A stretch of DNA of 54,141 nt from an uncultured Erysipelothrix sp. (lineage in GTDB: Bacteria > Bacillota_I > Bacilli_A > Erysipelotrichales > Erysipelotrichaceae), in the NCBI GenBank assembly GCA_947631935.1, contig CANRNG010000004.1, positions 1 to 54,141 of the forward strand. Direction: 5' to 3'. Below are positions 34,117 to 44,244 of this stretch, in pieces; positions within the stretch are counted from its first letter, which is position 1; each line of letters begins with the position of its first letter. A program made the translations under genes and the position numbers. The notes below the pieces were generated by a model that saw nothing but the letters and a program-made list of their open reading frames with translations, had not been told where the DNA came from and did not search any database.

Positions 34117-34788
34117 ATGGCAAGACAGCCCAGAAAATTACAGAAGACCTCTGTTTTCTCAATTAAACAGAAAACAGAAGTCCCAATCTTTAGAAATCAA
34201 GCAGATCGTAAATTCTTTATGGAACTTTTAGAAAAGAATAAAGATAAGTTTGGTTATGACATTTATGGCTATTGTTTATTGGATCCAGATGCTTTTTGGA
34301 TTGTTTTAAATTGCAACAATCGAAGTATTGCTTCAATCATGCAAGCCATTTCTATTTCGTATGCTTTATATCGTGATGATGTTGATAATTTATTTTCCAG
34401 ACGCTATATCAGTGAACCCATTTATGACTTAAAAACACTTGAAAAAACGATGGAAGCCATGATTTCAGATCCACGCTATGAAACCTGTCACTATTGTTTC
34501 TATGATCCAACAATGAATCTTCCTTTACCTTTTATTTCTAAGGTGAATGAAGGTATAGATATTCAAACCAAGTATTTAAAGAAAACCACCACTTCAGAAA
34601 TGGAAGCCTATATTAAGGACTATGTATTAGAGACTTATGAAACGTTACATATGTTGGAGGATTTAAACGTGCGCAATGCAGTCATCCGCCATGTGTATGC
34701 GAATCTTAATGTAACGCAGAAACAGTTATCTCAGTATTTTGAGATTGGAAATTCAGCCATTTCTAAAATTGTCAGTAATTTGATTTGA
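34117..34788 (+). CDS. REP-associated (IS200-like) transposase relative lacking the HUH motif
   Basis: A protein of 223 residues aligning by eye with RAYT/TnpA_REP proteins: VPIFRNQADRKFFMELLEKN, GYDIYGYCLL, NRSIASIMQAISISYALY, LFSRRYISEPI. In RAYTs the YCLM segment is followed by PNHVHLL (HUH metal ligands); here it reads DPDAFWIVL, so the ligands are gone and the enzyme should be inactive. The C terminus (VTQKQLSQYFEIGNSAISKI) is a helix-turn-helix. ATG 34117 has AAGGTG at good spacing. The frame is intact, suggesting a co-opted DNA- or RNA-binding role. Confidence 0.75.
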   Translation: MARQPRKLQKTSVFSIKQKTEVPIFRNQADRKFFMELLEKNKDKFGYDIYGYCLLDPDAFWIVLNCNNRSIASIMQAISISYALYRDDVDNLFSRRYISEPIYDLKTLEKTMEAMISDPRYETCHYCFYDPTMNLPLPFISKVNEGIDIQTKYLKKTTTSEMEAYIKDYVLETYETLHMLEDLNVRNAVIRHVYANLNVTQKQLSQYFEIGNSAISKIVSNLI

Positions 34789-36734
<1,946 letters not shown>

Positions 36735-36740
36735 TATCAA

Positions 36741-36768
36741 GGCTCACCTAACGCGTGAGCTTTTTTTA
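36741..36768 (+). terminator. intrinsic terminator
   Basis: GCTCAC, CTAACGC, GTGAGC followed by T7. Confidence 0.88.
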
Positions 36769-36833
36769 TTTGTGAGCATTCTAATGGCATTCAACATCTG
36801 TCCCCTTTATAATGGATTTAAGAGGTGACAAAT

Positions 36834-37799
36834 GTGGAATTAAATATTATGGCAACCCAACAATCTATTACTTTAGATCCAAATGTGATATGGGATAGTG
36901 TCATTGTGGGTGGGGGACCTGCTGGATACAATGCGGCCCTTTATATGTACCGCAAAGGTTTAAGACCCTTACTCATTATGAAAGATCGCGGCGGTCAAGT
37001 GGCCATCACCAATGCGGTTGAGAATTACTTGGGCTTTGAATCGATACATGGGACAGACATGACTGAGAAGTTTCATGCGCATGTCTCAGGATTTGAGATT
37101 GATATTCTAGAAAATCGTAAAGTAGAAAACATTGAGAAAAAGGATGGATACTTTCAGCTAACCCTGGATATGAAGGAAATCTTAAAATCCAAAACAATCA
37201 TTATCGCAACCGGTGGGACCCATCGTAAATTGGGTATTCCAGGTGAACTTGAATTTGAGGGCAAGGGTAATTCATACTGTGCCATATGTGATGCAGCCTT
37301 CTTTAAAGATAAAGATGTTGTGGTTGTGGGTGGGGGTGATGCTGCTGTTGAAGCTGCTCTTGACTTATCCAATTGGGCAACCCATGTACACTTAGTCCAT
37401 CGCTCAACCTTTAGAGCAGAAAAGATCTTGTTGGACCGGATGATGGATAGACCCAATATAACCTATGAACTGGGCTCAACACTCCAAGAAATAAAAGGAT
37501 CTGATAAGGTAACATCGGTCTTAATCAAACACGACGATACGATTGTTGAACGGGAAGTTCAAGGGGTATTTATTGAAATTGGGCAAGATCCAAATAGTGA
37601 TTTGGTCAAGGATTTGGTTGTGCTGGATGACAATCGATACATCAAAGTCGATAAATATGGATCAACCAGTTTGGAAGGCTTATATGCAGCAGGAGATGTC
37701 ACAGACAACCCCTATAAACAAATTATTACGGCAACAGCCGAAGGTGCGATTGCGGCCTTAAGTGCGTCAAACTATATTATGAAGATGGAGGAAAAATAA
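36834..37799 (+). CDS. thioredoxin reductase-like flavoprotein (AhpF C-terminal type)
   Basis: A FAD/NAD(P)H disulfide reductase of 321 residues. FAD-binding VIVGGGPAGYNAALYM, redox pair Cys149-Cys152 in YCAICDAAFF, nucleotide-binding VVVGGGDAAVEAALDL and GLYAAGDVTDNPYKQI are all present. GTG 36834, six bases after AGAGGTG, is chosen. The gene is followed 1 bp later by a double-thioredoxin-fold protein, so the pair together equals the two halves of AhpF. It may reduce that partner rather than thioredoxin. Confidence 0.92.
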   Translation: MELNIMATQQSITLDPNVIWDSVIVGGGPAGYNAALYMYRKGLRPLLIMKDRGGQVAITNAVENYLGFESIHGTDMTEKFHAHVSGFEIDILENRKVENIEKKDGYFQLTLDMKEILKSKTIIIATGGTHRKLGIPGELEFEGKGNSYCAICDAAFFKDKDVVVVGGGDAAVEAALDLSNWATHVHLVHRSTFRAEKILLDRMMDRPNITYELGSTLQEIKGSDKVTSVLIKHDDTIVEREVQGVFIEIGQDPNSDLVKDLVVLDDNRYIKVDKYGSTSLEGLYAAGDVTDNPYKQIITATAEGAIAALSASNYIMKMEEK

Positions 37800-37800
37800 T

Positions 37801-38439
37801 ATGAGTCAATTTTTAAATGAAGATGTTAGAAAAATGTTGGGGGATATTCTAAAAGATATGGTGGATGATGTCTATGTGAAACTGTTTGTGGCATCTTTGA
37901 CATGCGATACCTGTCAAGAAACACACCAACTCTTAAGTGAAATGTCTACACTCAACGATAAGATTCATTATGAACTAATTGAAGATATCGAAAAAGGAGC
38001 CCAATATGGTGTGCGTTTATCTCCTACAATCGTTGTCTTAGATAAGAATCAAGAAGATAAAGGGGTTAGATTCAACGGTATCCCAGCGGGACATGAAATC
38101 AATTCTTTACTCGCAGCCTTGGTGGATATGTCAGGAAAACCCTTAGACTTAGATGAAGAAACAGTGGCAACAATTAAAGCCATTGATACTGAAACCAATA
38201 TTAAAGTGTTTGTGACATTATCTTGTCCACACTGCCCAGGTGCAGTGACTAAGGCCCATCGTATTGCGATGTTGAACCCCTATGTTAAAGCAGAAATGAT
38301 TGAAGCCCAAACATTCCATAAGGAATCAGCCAAATACAATGTTTCATCGGTTCCAAAGATTGTGATCAATGAAACCCATGATTTTGTGGGTAACCAACCC
38401 ATGTCTGTCTTCTTGGAAACCATTCAAAAAGCAGCATAA
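37801..38439 (+). CDS. double-thioredoxin-fold protein (AhpF N-terminal / glutaredoxin-like PDO type)
   Basis: A protein of 212 residues with two thioredoxin folds. Fold one has Cys35 and Cys38 (TCDTCQET); fold two has Cys142 and Cys145 (SCPHCPGAV) and cis-Pro in VSSVPKIVIN. In AhpF the N-terminal domain keeps a CxxC only in the second fold; here both folds keep one, as in archaeal PDO proteins. It is coupled to the reductase gene and probably carries electrons to a peroxidase encoded elsewhere. Confidence 0.88.
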   Translation: MSQFLNEDVRKMLGDILKDMVDDVYVKLFVASLTCDTCQETHQLLSEMSTLNDKIHYELIEDIEKGAQYGVRLSPTIVVLDKNQEDKGVRFNGIPAGHEINSLLAALVDMSGKPLDLDEETVATIKAIDTETNIKVFVTLSCPHCPGAVTKAHRIAMLNPYVKAEMIEAQTFHKESAKYNVSSVPKIVINETHDFVGNQPMSVFLETIQKAA

Positions 38440-38462
38440 AAGACGCCGAGGCGTCTTTTTTG
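38437..38462. terminator. terminator between the redox pair and rmuC
   Basis: AAAAGACGCCGAGGCGTCTT plus Ts, overlapping the TAA stop. Confidence 0.9.
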
Positions 38463-38467
38463 TGCTA

Positions 38468-39652
38468 TTATTCTGATTCAATCTCTTCAATACCTTTATA
38501 TTCCACATTGGAAATGGCATCGAAGCGGTTTGTGATTTTTTGAGTTGTAACATTAATGTCTTTGATTTCTTTGCTGACGCGGTCAATACTGCCACTCAGT
38601 TTATCCCAACGGTCTCGATAGCGATCAAATTCAAGCTTGAGTTTGATCAACTCATTTTGAATTTCCTTAGCATATTTATCTCGCTCCATGTTGGTCATAA
38701 TGGTTTGAATGGTTGTGAGTGTTGACATTAAGGTTGTTGGGGATGTGATCCATACCCTTTTCTTTTGACTGTAAGCAATTAAATCAGGATGATATGCGTT
38801 GATATAGGCGAAGATGGCTTCTGCCGGTAAAAACATTAAAGCTTGATCGGATGTTTCTTCATGGATGATATATTTATTAGAGATATCATCAATGTGCTTT
38901 CTAACATCGGCCTTAAAGATTTTTTCGTAGTTTGAAGATTCAAGAGAATTTAGGGGAAAACTGACCATTTTTTGGTAGTTCTCCAAAGGAAATTTTGCGT
39001 CAATGGCGATGGTTCCCAAAGGTTCAGGTGTAAATAACACCGCATCAGCGCGTACACCAGTAGAGAATTGGTGTTGAATTCTAAAGATGCGATCATTTTT
39101 ATCCCCAAAAACCGCCTTCAGTATTTGGTTGAGATTGACTTCCCCAAAAGCACCGCGTGCGCTTTTATCGGTTAATACAGATTGGAGGTCTCCAATATCA
39201 GTTGAGAGTGCTTCAATTTTCTTTTGGGCTTCATCAATCTTACTGAGACGTTCTACAATATTGGTAAAAGTCTTTTGTGTTTTCTCAAATCCTTCCTCCA
39301 AACTTTCATTAACTTTGGTGTCAATTTTGTTTAAGCGCGTTTCAAGGACTTGGTGTTGTTTATCAAATGATTCACCCAAGGAACGGGTTAGATTTTGATA
39401 AAAATCCTGGAAATTTTTGGTGGTTTCTCTTTCAAAACTGAGATTACGTTCAATCATTTCATGTACCTTTTTGTCAAAGCCTTCTAACATTTCTATATTT
39501 TGTTTGTAAGTTAGGATTTTGTTTTCTTGATTATCTTGATCCAGTTTGGTTTGAATGGCTTGGGTTAAATTTTTCTTTTGACTTAAAATTAAAACCATCA
39601 AAACAACTAAAATTAGGATAATTAAGAGTAGTATTATATAAATTTCTGTCAT
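38468..39652 (-). CDS. rmuC: RmuC family protein
   Basis: A protein of 394 residues with an N-terminal membrane anchor (IILLLIILILVVLMVLIL) and a long coiled coil (about 30-155). The RmuC core follows, with SARGAFGEVNLNQILKAVFG, RADAVLF, IAIDAKFPLENY and ALMFLPAEAIFAYI. RmuC proteins carry a nuclease-like fold and limit certain recombination events. Length typical. Confidence 0.93.
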   Translation of the reverse strand: MTEIYIILLLIILILVVLMVLILSQKKNLTQAIQTKLDQDNQENKILTYKQNIEMLEGFDKKVHEMIERNLSFERETTKNFQDFYQNLTRSLGESFDKQHQVLETRLNKIDTKVNESLEEGFEKTQKTFTNIVERLSKIDEAQKKIEALSTDIGDLQSVLTDKSARGAFGEVNLNQILKAVFGDKNDRIFRIQHQFSTGVRADAVLFTPEPLGTIAIDAKFPLENYQKMVSFPLNSLESSNYEKIFKADVRKHIDDISNKYIIHEETSDQALMFLPAEAIFAYINAYHPDLIAYSQKKRVWITSPTTLMSTLTTIQTIMTNMERDKYAKEIQNELIKLKLEFDRYRDRWDKLSGSIDRVSKEIKDINVTTQKITNRFDAISNVEYKGIEEIESE

Positions 39653-39718
39653 CGTATCACTCCTGGGTTCATTGTATCATGTTATAATAAGTAAAACTAA
39701 TTAAAGTGAGGTAAAAAT

Positions 39719-40603
39719 ATGGAAAAAAAGGGGATTGCACTTTCGGGTGGGGGCATTAAATCTTTCGCACAATTGCCTATATTAAAGGCTTTTTCAGATG
39801 CGGATGTGACTTTTGAGGCTGTATCTGGAACATCGATGGGATCGGCTATTGCGGCATTATTATCTTTGGGTATGGATGCGGATGAAATGACAGAACTTGC
39901 CATTCGGATTGAAACAGAATTGGTGAAATCGCGTTTATTTGTGTTACCCAGTTATAAGTTGTTGCCCTTTTCAAAAGAAAAGATTCATGGTGGCTATGTG
40001 GATGGGGAAGTGATTGAAAATATTATAATCAAAGAAGTCGGGGACTTTCATATCTCTGATGTCAAGATTCCTTTGGCCATTCCTTCAGTGGATATCATCA
40101 CCGGTAAAATTGTGGTGTTTGTTTCACATCCAAATCAGTTTAAAGCAAAACCCGAATGGGATGTGGTTACGGATATTTCGTTAGCAAAAGCAGTGCGTGC
40201 TTCTTGTTCGTTCCCTTTGGTTATTGCAGGTTGTCCTTTTAATGATTATCTATTGACGGATGGGGGTATTAAAATGAACCTGCCATCTGAGTTATTAGAT
40301 GCCTATGGCATAGACAAGATTGCGGCAGTCACGATGACTTCGGAAACAAAGTTTGAACAATATGACTCCTTTACGGCCTTGAGCAATCGTATTTATGATT
40401 TAATGGTGGATAGTTTTAACAATCTATTGGCACCTCAAGTTGATTTGATGTTGAATGTGGATATCGGAGAAATTTGGGTATTTGAGTTTGGGAAAAGTGA
40501 TGTGGTACTGCAAAAGGGACGTGAGGTTTCGCTTCAAAGAATGCGTGATATTCGTGAGTTTGGGAAGCGTAAGCGTTCTCTTTTGGGCATTTTCAACAAA
40601 TAA
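39719..40603 (+). CDS. patatin-like phospholipase
   Basis: A protein of 294 residues. The oxyanion segment SGGGIKSFAQLPILKAF is followed by nucleophile Ser39 in GTSMG, and Asp181 lies in LLTDGGIKMN, the Ser-Asp dyad of patatins. Lipid acyl hydrolase activity is expected; no signal peptide is visible. A single gene between divergent rmuC and the purine riboswitch. Confidence 0.92.
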   Translation: MEKKGIALSGGGIKSFAQLPILKAFSDADVTFEAVSGTSMGSAIAALLSLGMDADEMTELAIRIETELVKSRLFVLPSYKLLPFSKEKIHGGYVDGEVIENIIIKEVGDFHISDVKIPLAIPSVDIITGKIVVFVSHPNQFKAKPEWDVVTDISLAKAVRASCSFPLVIAGCPFNDYLLTDGGIKMNLPSELLDAYGIDKIAAVTMTSETKFEQYDSFTALSNRIYDLMVDSFNNLLAPQVDLMLNVDIGEIWVFEFGKSDVVLQKGREVSLQRMRDIREFGKRKRSLLGIFNK

Positions 40604-40624
40604 TGATTATTTACCCCAAATCGT

Positions 40625-40653
40625 TTGACAGCTTCACATAAATTTCATATACT
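40625..40653 (+). promoter_or_regulatory. promoter of the riboswitch-permease unit
   Basis: TTGACA (40625-40630), 17 bp, TATACT (40648-40653). Confidence 0.85.
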
Positions 40654-40669
40654 TGTTTTGTATTTACAT

Positions 40670-40741
40670 ACCAAATTTAATACTTGTAATATGGTCAAGT
40701 AGTATCTACCAGGACACCGTAAATGTCCTGACAATCGTGGT
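40670..40741 (+). promoter_or_regulatory. purine riboswitch aptamer, guanine/hypoxanthine type
   Basis: P2 CTTG...CAAG encloses TAATATGG, J2/3 reads AGTATCTACC, P3 AGGACACCGTAAATGTCCT has the loop that kisses L2, and J3/1 begins GAC. The C after GA in J3/1 is the specificity base for guanine or hypoxanthine (adenine aptamers have U). P1 is formed by ACCA...ATT with AAT...TGGT and is somewhat irregular. Confidence 0.92.
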
Positions 40742-40753
40742 GGAAACATTTTC

Positions 40754-40778
40754 AGATCGTTTTCCCCGATCTTTTTTA
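40754..40778 (+). terminator. riboswitch expression-platform terminator
   Basis: AGATCG (40754-40759) pairs with CGATCT (40767-40772) followed by Ts, 12 bases after the aptamer. Ligand binding should favour this terminator and switch the permease off. Confidence 0.8.
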
Positions 40779-40815
40779 TTTGGTTTGATGTGAATCAGAG
40801 GAGGAAAACGAAAGT

Positions 40816-42180
40816 ATGGAGAAATTCTTCAAACTGAAGGAAAACGGTACCACCGTTTCCACAGAAGTGATGGCAGGTTTTACAACCTTCTTCACAATGG
40901 CTTACATCTTGTTTGTGAACCCAGCAATGCTGGCAGAAACAGGACTACCACAAAATGGAGTCTATATTGCGACCATCTTGGCTGCAATTGTGGGTACCAT
41001 GATTATGGGTTTATTCGCAAATCTACCTTACGCACAAGCATCAGGAATGGGTTTGAACGCATTCTTTACGTATACAGTTGTATTTAAGCTTGGTTATACC
41101 CCTTATGAAGCCCTTGCAATGGTGTTTCTATGTGGTGTATTCAATATCTTAATTACAGTGACTCGAATTCGTGTGCATTTAATTGCTGCAATTCCAGAAA
41201 CACTCAAACAAGCCATCGGTGCTGGTATTGGATTGTTTATCGCTTATATTGGTTTGCTCAATGTGGGCATTCTTAGCTTTGGAGCAGGTGTTCCTGAGTT
41301 GGCTGAAAACTTCATTAAAAACCCAGGCATCCTTTTATTCCTAATTGGTTTGGTTGTTACTTTGGTTCTCATGATTCGCGGTGTTAAAGGTGCAATCCTC
41401 ATCGGTATTTTGGTTACAACACTTGTGGGTATCCCTATGAATATTGTTGACCTTGGCGGTCTCAGTGACTTGGGTAACGTAAGCTATGGTGCAATCTTCA
41501 ATGACTTCTTCTCAACATTTGGTAAGGCATTGTCCAAAGATGGTATTGTAAGCTTATTTAAGAATCATTCATTATTCCAATCCCTATCCATTGTATTTGC
41601 ATTCAGTATGGCTGATACATTTGATACCATTGGAACCTTCATTGGTACCGGTCGACGTTCTGGAATCTTCACGAAAGAAGATGAAGAAAAAATGATCCAT
41701 GGTACTGGAATTTCAACACGACTTGACAAAGGTTTGTTTGCGGACTCAGTTGCATCTTCAATTGGTGCCATCTTGGGAACCTCAAACGTAACGACCTATG
41801 TCGAAAGTTCTGCGGGTATTGAAGCAGGAGGTCGTACAGGATTAACAGCTGTGACTGTGTCGGGACTTTTCTTCTTAAGTATCTTTGCGGCTCCTGTTGT
41901 TGGACTTGTGCCTTCACAAGCAACAGCGCCAGCGCTTGTAATTGTGGGTATTCTCATGGCAGGATCCTTTGCAGAAATTGAATGGACAAGCCTAAGACAT
42001 GCCATTCCTGCATTCTTTACAGTCTTGATGACAGTACTTTCATACAGCATCTCAAATGGTTTGGCATTTGGATTCTTCTCATTTATTGTTGTTGAAATTG
42101 CTTTGGGAAATGCTAAGAAAATTCACCCAATTATGTATGTTTCAACACTGCTCTTTACTTTGAGTTATGTGTTAAGCTAA
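40816..42180 (+). CDS. NCS2 family guanine/hypoxanthine permease
   Basis: A polytopic membrane transporter of 454 residues of the AzgA/PbuG branch. It has VMAGFTTFFTMAYILFVNPA, ASGMGLNAFFTYTV, FSMADTFDTIGTFIG and TSNVTTYVESSAGIEAGGRT. The upstream guanine-type purine riboswitch supports guanine/hypoxanthine uptake. AGAGGAGG precedes the start. Confidence 0.95.
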   Translation: MEKFFKLKENGTTVSTEVMAGFTTFFTMAYILFVNPAMLAETGLPQNGVYIATILAAIVGTMIMGLFANLPYAQASGMGLNAFFTYTVVFKLGYTPYEALAMVFLCGVFNILITVTRIRVHLIAAIPETLKQAIGAGIGLFIAYIGLLNVGILSFGAGVPELAENFIKNPGILLFLIGLVVTLVLMIRGVKGAILIGILVTTLVGIPMNIVDLGGLSDLGNVSYGAIFNDFFSTFGKALSKDGIVSLFKNHSLFQSLSIVFAFSMADTFDTIGTFIGTGRRSGIFTKEDEEKMIHGTGISTRLDKGLFADSVASSIGAILGTSNVTTYVESSAGIEAGGRTGLTAVTVSGLFFLSIFAAPVVGLVPSQATAPALVIVGILMAGSFAEIEWTSLRHAIPAFFTVLMTVLSYSISNGLAFGFFSFIVVEIALGNAKKIHPIMYVSTLLFTLSYVLS

Positions 42181-42202
42181 TTTAAATTAAACAATGTTAT
42201 TC

Positions 42203-42233
42203 AAAGGACCGGTTATAAAATCGGTCCTTTTTC
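42203..42233 (+). terminator. intrinsic terminator after the permease
   Basis: AAAGGACCG and CGGTCCTTT arms (42203-42211, 42222-42230) followed by Ts. Confidence 0.9.
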
Positions 42234-42290
42234 ATTAAAGTTATGTAAGTCCAACTCAAATTTTGGTATGATGTATGCGTGGTGATAAAA

Positions 42291-43631
42291 TTGAAAAAAA
42301 TATTAAAGTGGACGATTTTAATTGGAGTACTGGTTGTTGCATCAACAACTTTTTATTATTATAAAATACGGTGTAATATTGAGAATGGAGAAATCTGTTA
42401 TATTGGGAGTGAAGATGTCTTTCAGATTGAAGAAAATGTATCTTTAGTGGTGCAAGTTGAGTCAGAATCCATGGGTGAATATCTTGTGGATACATGGAAC
42501 AATCTTCACACTACCCAACAAGGTGCCATTACCTATGAGGTTATGCGTCCTTTGGGATTAAAGGATCTTTTGGAGAATGAATCAAAAGATATCGTTTTAA
42601 CCTCCATTTATAATGGGGCCTATGCCATTAATCAAAGTAAGGATATGGGTCAAAATGTTAGAAAACATATCTTGAATACTGTTCCTACGCGTCAAGAAGA
42701 TGCGATGAATTTATTGGGGACCTATTTTATTCCCAATAGCATCAATGGATGGACCTTTGTTTATAATCAAACGTTGGCAGAATCCTTAGGTATTGATTTA
42801 ACCGATGAAAATAAAGATGGGATTCCCGATAGTTTTGATAGCTTTGAAAAAATTGCGCAAATGTCAGATACCTTATTGGCTGATTTGAGTGTATCTTTTC
42901 CCCTAACTTTTTCAGACCAATATTCATTCTATCCGTTTCTAACTTCAGGTAAGTGGTCCTTAAACTTTACGTATAAGGGAATGGAATCTGGTTTTGATAC
43001 CCCTGAATTTTTAAGGGGCTTAGAGTTGATTGAATTCTTTTCAGAAATGAACTTAAGAAAAGGAGAAGATCTCAATGCCCAAGACTTAGATTGGATCTAT
43101 GATACAGCCTTTATTGAAAAAGACACGCTTTTTACCATTGCTGAAGATTGGATGCGTCTTGATTATCACAGTGAATTCACTGGCGATACCTATGTAAAAA
43201 CAATCTTCCCAACCTTTAATGGGAACCACCTTTCTCCCATGGCTGAAGTCTATGGTTATATGGTAGATAAAGATGTCGCATATCCATCAGCTGCGGCTGA
43301 AGTTTTAAGAATACTACGGGCACCTGAAGCCATTTCACATCACGAATCGGATGACACCTTTATTTATATCATGGATGATATCGAAGATATGGAGTATGAT
43401 AGCGATATTTTAGCGTATCGTTATAGCAAACCTCAACCTGTAATTGCGCTGGATGACAATCCACGTATATTGGCACGTAATTTATATTATGATGTGGACT
43501 TTATGGATGTATTGAAAGATTTATATGATGGAAAAATAACAAAAGAAACGGCCCAAGAGCGGATCGTTTCATTGAGTGATGCTTGGCTTCAAGAAAAAGG
43601 AAGTGACTCAAATGTGGAAGACCTTGATTGA
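42291..43631 (+). CDS. membrane-anchored extracellular solute-binding-like protein
   Basis: A protein of 446 residues. One N-terminal hydrophobic helix (WTILIGVLVVASTTFYYY) is followed by an exported domain that resembles maltose-type periplasmic binding proteins: IPNSINGWTFVYNQTLAESL, DENKDGIPDSFDSFEKIAQM and AEVYGYMVDKD. There is no lipobox Cys, so it is probably an uncleaved anchor. No sugar ABC permease genes adjoin it; the next gene, udg, overlaps its end by 20 bp. TTG 42291 is favoured because GGTGAT lies at spacing as in the gene at 6955; GTG 42279 is an alternative. Confidence 0.7.
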   Translation: MKKILKWTILIGVLVVASTTFYYYKIRCNIENGEICYIGSEDVFQIEENVSLVVQVESESMGEYLVDTWNNLHTTQQGAITYEVMRPLGLKDLLENESKDIVLTSIYNGAYAINQSKDMGQNVRKHILNTVPTRQEDAMNLLGTYFIPNSINGWTFVYNQTLAESLGIDLTDENKDGIPDSFDSFEKIAQMSDTLLADLSVSFPLTFSDQYSFYPFLTSGKWSLNFTYKGMESGFDTPEFLRGLELIEFFSEMNLRKGEDLNAQDLDWIYDTAFIEKDTLFTIAEDWMRLDYHSEFTGDTYVKTIFPTFNGNHLSPMAEVYGYMVDKDVAYPSAAAEVLRILRAPEAISHHESDDTFIYIMDDIEDMEYDSDILAYRYSKPQPVIALDDNPRILARNLYYDVDFMDVLKDLYDGKITKETAQERIVSLSDAWLQEKGSDSNVEDLD

Positions 43632-44244
43632 AACTGAATCTCAGAAACCATATTATAAAGCGTTGCAAGATTTTTTAGAATCGTGTGACCATGTTTATCC
43701 CCCTGAAAATGAACGCTTTAAAGCATTCGAATTAACACCCTATGACGATGTCAAAGTGGTGATTTTGGGTCAAGATCCCTATCATCAATTGGGTCAAGCC
43801 ATGGGCTTATCCTTTTCTGTCTATGAAGGCACCCCCCATCCCAAAAGCTTGATTAATATTTTCAAAGAATTGAGTGATGATTTGGGTGTCTATAAACTCA
43901 CAGGTGATTTATCAGGATGGGCAAAACAAGGTGTCTTTCTTTTAAATACAATTTTAACGGTTGAAGACTCAAATCCGCTCTCACACCAAAATAAGGGGTG
44001 GGAGATATTTACGGATAAAGTAATTGAAGTTTTAAGTGCGCGTGAAAAACCCATGATTTTTGTGTTGTGGGGTAAAGAAGCTCAAAAGAAAAAGGCCATG
44101 ATCCAAAGCCATCATTTGGTTTTAGAATCATCGCATCCATCTCCTTTGAGTTCCTATCGAGGGTTCTTTGGATCCAAACCATTTTCAACGATTAATGCAC
44201 AATTACAGTATTGGGGAGAGACCCCCATTGATTGGAGTTTATGA
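43612..44244 (+). CDS. udg: uracil-DNA glycosylase, family 1
   Basis: A base-excision repair enzyme of 210 residues that removes uracil from DNA. Catalytic Asp55 lies in GQDPYHQLGQAMGLSFSV, FLLNTILTVE is the uracil-pocket region, and the leucine loop HPSPLSSYRGFFGSKPFS has the catalytic His. ATG 43612, about nine bases after AAAAGGAAG, gives a normal length; the longer frame extends into the upstream gene. Overlaps folC at ATGATG. Confidence 0.96.
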   Translation: MWKTLIETESQKPYYKALQDFLESCDHVYPPENERFKAFELTPYDDVKVVILGQDPYHQLGQAMGLSFSVYEGTPHPKSLINIFKELSDDLGVYKLTGDLSGWAKQGVFLLNTILTVEDSNPLSHQNKGWEIFTDKVIEVLSAREKPMIFVLWGKEAQKKKAMIQSHHLVLESSHPSPLSSYRGFFGSKPFSTINAQLQYWGETPIDWSL

